A stretch of 64,000 bases of DNA. Source: Erythrobacter sp. Lineage in GTDB: Bacteria > Pseudomonadota > Alphaproteobacteria > Sphingomonadales > Sphingomonadaceae. The notes under the pieces were generated by a model that searched no databases, was not told the DNA's origin, and was given only the letters and a program-made list of their open reading frames with translations. The position numbers and the translations under genes were made by a program. Below, piece by piece: positions 63,343 through 64,000 of the stretch; the first letter of the stretch is position 1, and each line of letters starts with the position of its first letter. The stretch spans positions 2,904,001-2,968,000 of the forward strand of contig CP073261.1 of assembly GCA_019739335.1 (NCBI GenBank), given 5' to 3'.

Positions 63343-64000
63343 ATGGACAAGCCACCGCCGACGATATTCTCCCGCCGCCAGGCCACTGCAAAGTGGGCGC
63401 GGTCACAGCAGCGCAATGCCTGCCACAATGGCACATCGTTCCTGTCGGACGAGATGGCCGAGGATGTGCTCGAACGGCTCGATTTCATCCGGATGCAGCC
63501 GAAGCGGGCGCTGTTTGTCGGTGATCTCACTGGCTTGCTCACTTCCACCTTTCACGACCGGAATACCGCGGTCTCTATCGGCCTGCTCGGAGCCTTCGAT
63601 GAGGAGCGACCCGCCGAAAGGGGCGGATACGATCTTATCGTTCATCTGCGCGGGCTGGGGCATGTCAACGATCTGCCCGGTGCGCTGATCCACGCGCGCC
63701 ACGCCCTCGCCGAAGACGGGCTGTTCATCGCTGCCTTTCCCGGAGCCGGAAGCCTGCCCGCCCTGCGGCGGATTGCCATGGCGGCTGATGGCGAGCGGGT
63801 CGCGCCGCGGATGCATCCGCTGATCGGCAACCAGGCTGCCGCCGCGCTGCTGCAGCGCGCAGGGTTCCGCAAGCAGGTGGTCGACAGCTATCCCATCAAC
63901 CTGCGCTACGGTGCCTTCTCGACCATGGTCAGTGACCTGCGCGATCATGGGCTGACACGGGCGCTTGCCACTCCTTCGCCGCCGTGGACCAAGGCCGGAC
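63343..64000 (+). CDS. SAM methyltransferase-like protein (3'-truncated by window)
   Basis: An open frame of 219 codons running off the right edge. The N-terminus (TIFSRRQATAKWARSQQRN) and SYPINLRYGAFSTMVSDLRD match the BioC/NDUFAF5-like methyltransferases found beside comF in alphaproteobacteria. Motif I reads ALFVGDLTG in place of the usual VLDLGCGTG, so SAM binding may be weak or altered. It may function in quinone or complex I assembly, as the family suggests. Confidence 0.8.
   Translation, partial: MDKPPPTIFSRRQATAKWARSQQRNACHNGTSFLSDEMAEDVLERLDFIRMQPKRALFVGDLTGLLTSTFHDRNTAVSIGLLGAFDEERPAERGGYDLIVHLRGLGHVNDLPGALIHARHALAEDGLFIAAFPGAGSLPALRRIAMAADGERVAPRMHPLIGNQAAAALLQRAGFRKQVVDSYPINLRYGAFSTMVSDLRDHGLTRALATPSPPWTKAG

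Overview
The window reads as chromosomal core DNA of a high-GC alphaproteobacterium, most likely order Sphingomonadales and probably an Erythrobacter/Altererythrobacter-like lineage. This is inferred from the gene set (PhaR, MHS transporter, M3 and M28 exopeptidases, patatin/DUF3376, NamZ/DUF1343, a LigF-like GST, TonB-rich regulatory proteins) and from divergent rsmI-yraN-gshB/lppC and hrcA-grpE/rph-rdgB arrangements. I saw no prophage, IS element, CRISPR array or integrase of mobile type. Genes are packed tightly, with many 4-base start/stop overlaps.

Region by region: 1-6724 (minus) is a cell-wall and replication run transcribed mltB-like, rlpA-like, D,D-carboxypeptidase, tmk, holB, metG, tatD (tatD cut by the window edge). 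6824-8349 holds a secreted unknown, a tRNA-Ser(UGA) and a small membrane protein. 8362-11574 encodes E3, a hotdog thioesterase and E2 of pyruvate dehydrogenase; the E2 has tandem E3-binding domains and two copies of a short inverted repeat in its linkers. 11726-18563 has a universal stress protein, RNase R, two exported peptidases and a frameshifted DUF805 gene. 18591-25912 (minus) holds proS (archaeal/eukaryal-like form), phaR and the run radA, cvpA, IscU-like, MHS transporter, alr.

26013-37257 contains a large patatin, dnaJ and dnaK (dnaK behind a good RpoH-type promoter), a copper chaperone, indoleamine 2,3-dioxygenase, an isochorismatase-family hydrolase, grpE and hrcA. 37312-45268 covers RNase PH, RdgB, HemW, XerC, DedA, GshB, YraN, RsmI and LppC. 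45330-50387 is parE, a beta-lactamase-fold hydrolase and a membrane Ser/Thr kinase with a TonB-like outer domain. 50384-62204 carries a LigF-like GST, a methyltransferase, NamZ with a DOMON-like partner, tyrS, PilZ, MFS, cysK, a DAAO-family oxidase, a dienelactone hydrolase, an acyl-CoA dehydrogenase and hisI. 62205-62541 is a gene-free stretch with a probable small RNA. The window ends with comF and a truncated methyltransferase.

The most unusual item is the gene at 58230-59366. It encodes a D-amino-acid-oxidase-family flavoprotein whose usual C-terminal segment (Arg-Pro substrate motif and NYGHGG block) lies in front of the FAD-binding GxGxxG motif, behind a twin-arginine lipoprotein signal, which is the order expected of a circular permutation. 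Other points worth a second look are hisI with no ATG/GTG/TTG start, the plus-strand RNA hairpin and terminator near 62413-62532, five convergent gene pairs with interlocked 4-base stop codons, and repeat-derived linkers in PDH E2.
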